Of a stretch of DNA of 5,388 nt, positions 5,158 through 5,388 are shown one piece after another. The notes under the pieces are model-generated. The model searched no databases. It saw only the letters and a list, made by a program, of their open reading frames with translations, and had not been told where the DNA came from. This DNA is from JBDSLU01 sp039916225. Its GTDB lineage: Bacteria > Acidobacteriota > Vicinamibacteria > Vicinamibacterales > Vicinamibacteraceae. The stretch is from NCBI GenBank assembly GCA_039916225.1, contig JBDSLU010000455.1, positions 1 through 5,388 of the forward strand, written 5' to 3'. The position numbers and the translations under genes are program-made. Position 1 is the stretch's first letter. Each line of letters opens with the position of its first letter.

Positions 5158-5337
5158 ATGCCCGAACGCGTCATCACGCTTGCCATCAGCGACGCGGATT
5201 GGAAGGCCCTCCGCGCCGTGCAGCCCGAGCCGATCGACTGGCTGAAGCAGACCATCCGCGACGCCATCGCCACTGCCGCCGCCCCCGAACGCCCGGCGGT
5301 CAAGGCCGCCGGGGCCGGCGCTCGCGCCCAAGCCTAG
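5158..5337 (+). CDS. Small protein of unknown function (59 residues)
   Basis: This short protein starts 'MPERVITLAISDADWKALRA', continues with a 'PIDWLKQTIRDAI' amphipathic helix, and ends in an Ala/Pro/Gly-rich tail from about residue 38. The first 38 residues have the composition of a folded two-part domain (a strand, then helices with Trp and Leu spaced for a hydrophobic face); the tail is probably disordered. There is no signal peptide, membrane segment or Cys motif. I do not recognise a family; a helix-rich DNA-binding or antitoxin-like protein is conceivable, but nothing visible proves it and no toxin partner is present before the window ends. The ATG at 5158 is preferred over an in-frame ATG at 5122 because a TAGAAT -10-like element lies between the two. 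It stands 112 nt after the LysR gene and is probably transcribed separately. Confidence 0.55.
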   Translation: MPERVITLAISDADWKALRAVQPEPIDWLKQTIRDAIATAAAPERPAVKAAGAGARAQA

Positions 5338-5388
5338 TCGGGCGTCGGGCCGCGACCGCCAACCAAGCGCGCCCGGCGCGTGTGGACA

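Overview
The window is GC-rich (roughly two thirds by eye) chromosomal DNA from a Gram-negative-type bacterium. Very high third-position GC, exported proteins with Ala/Pro-rich linkers, and promoters read as TAGAAT or TAGACT suggest Acidobacteriota (Vicinamibacteria-like). That assignment is inference from style, not from a marker gene. I see no rRNA, tRNA, CRISPR array, insertion sequence or phage gene.

Layout. The left part is on the minus strand. The 5' part of an FdhE-like gene (formate dehydrogenase maturation) runs off the left edge. Just upstream of it in transcription order is an exported PBP7/PbpG-like penicillin-binding peptidase of family S11. Next comes a gene-poor stretch (about 1694-2316). 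It is less GC-rich in its middle, carries a cluster of TAAGTG hexamers and small inverted repeats, and separates the minus-strand pair from the plus-strand genes.

The plus-strand genes are: a 69-residue Cys/His-containing protein of unknown function (2317-2526); a beta-architecture DNA methyltransferase with TSPPY, probably N4-cytosine-specific, with no restriction enzyme visible (2571-3443); an exported AhpC/TSA-type peroxiredoxin (3472-4077); a LysR-type regulator only 2 nt downstream of it (4080-5045); and a 59-residue protein of unknown function (5158-5337).

How the genes relate. The peroxiredoxin and LysR gene are almost certainly one transcript with coupled translation, so the regulator may sense or control the same oxidative stress. 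It lacks the OxyR redox cysteines at the aligned positions. Peroxiredoxin and PBP7-like enzyme both act outside the cytoplasmic membrane but are not in one operon. The methyltransferase looks solitary in this window. Several starts have a -10-like hexamer placed so that transcripts would have very short leaders or none. I found no convincing new multi-gene system. The best leads are the small CxC/CxxHxH protein beside the methyltransferase, the peroxiredoxin-LysR pair, and the TAAGTG-rich intergenic region.
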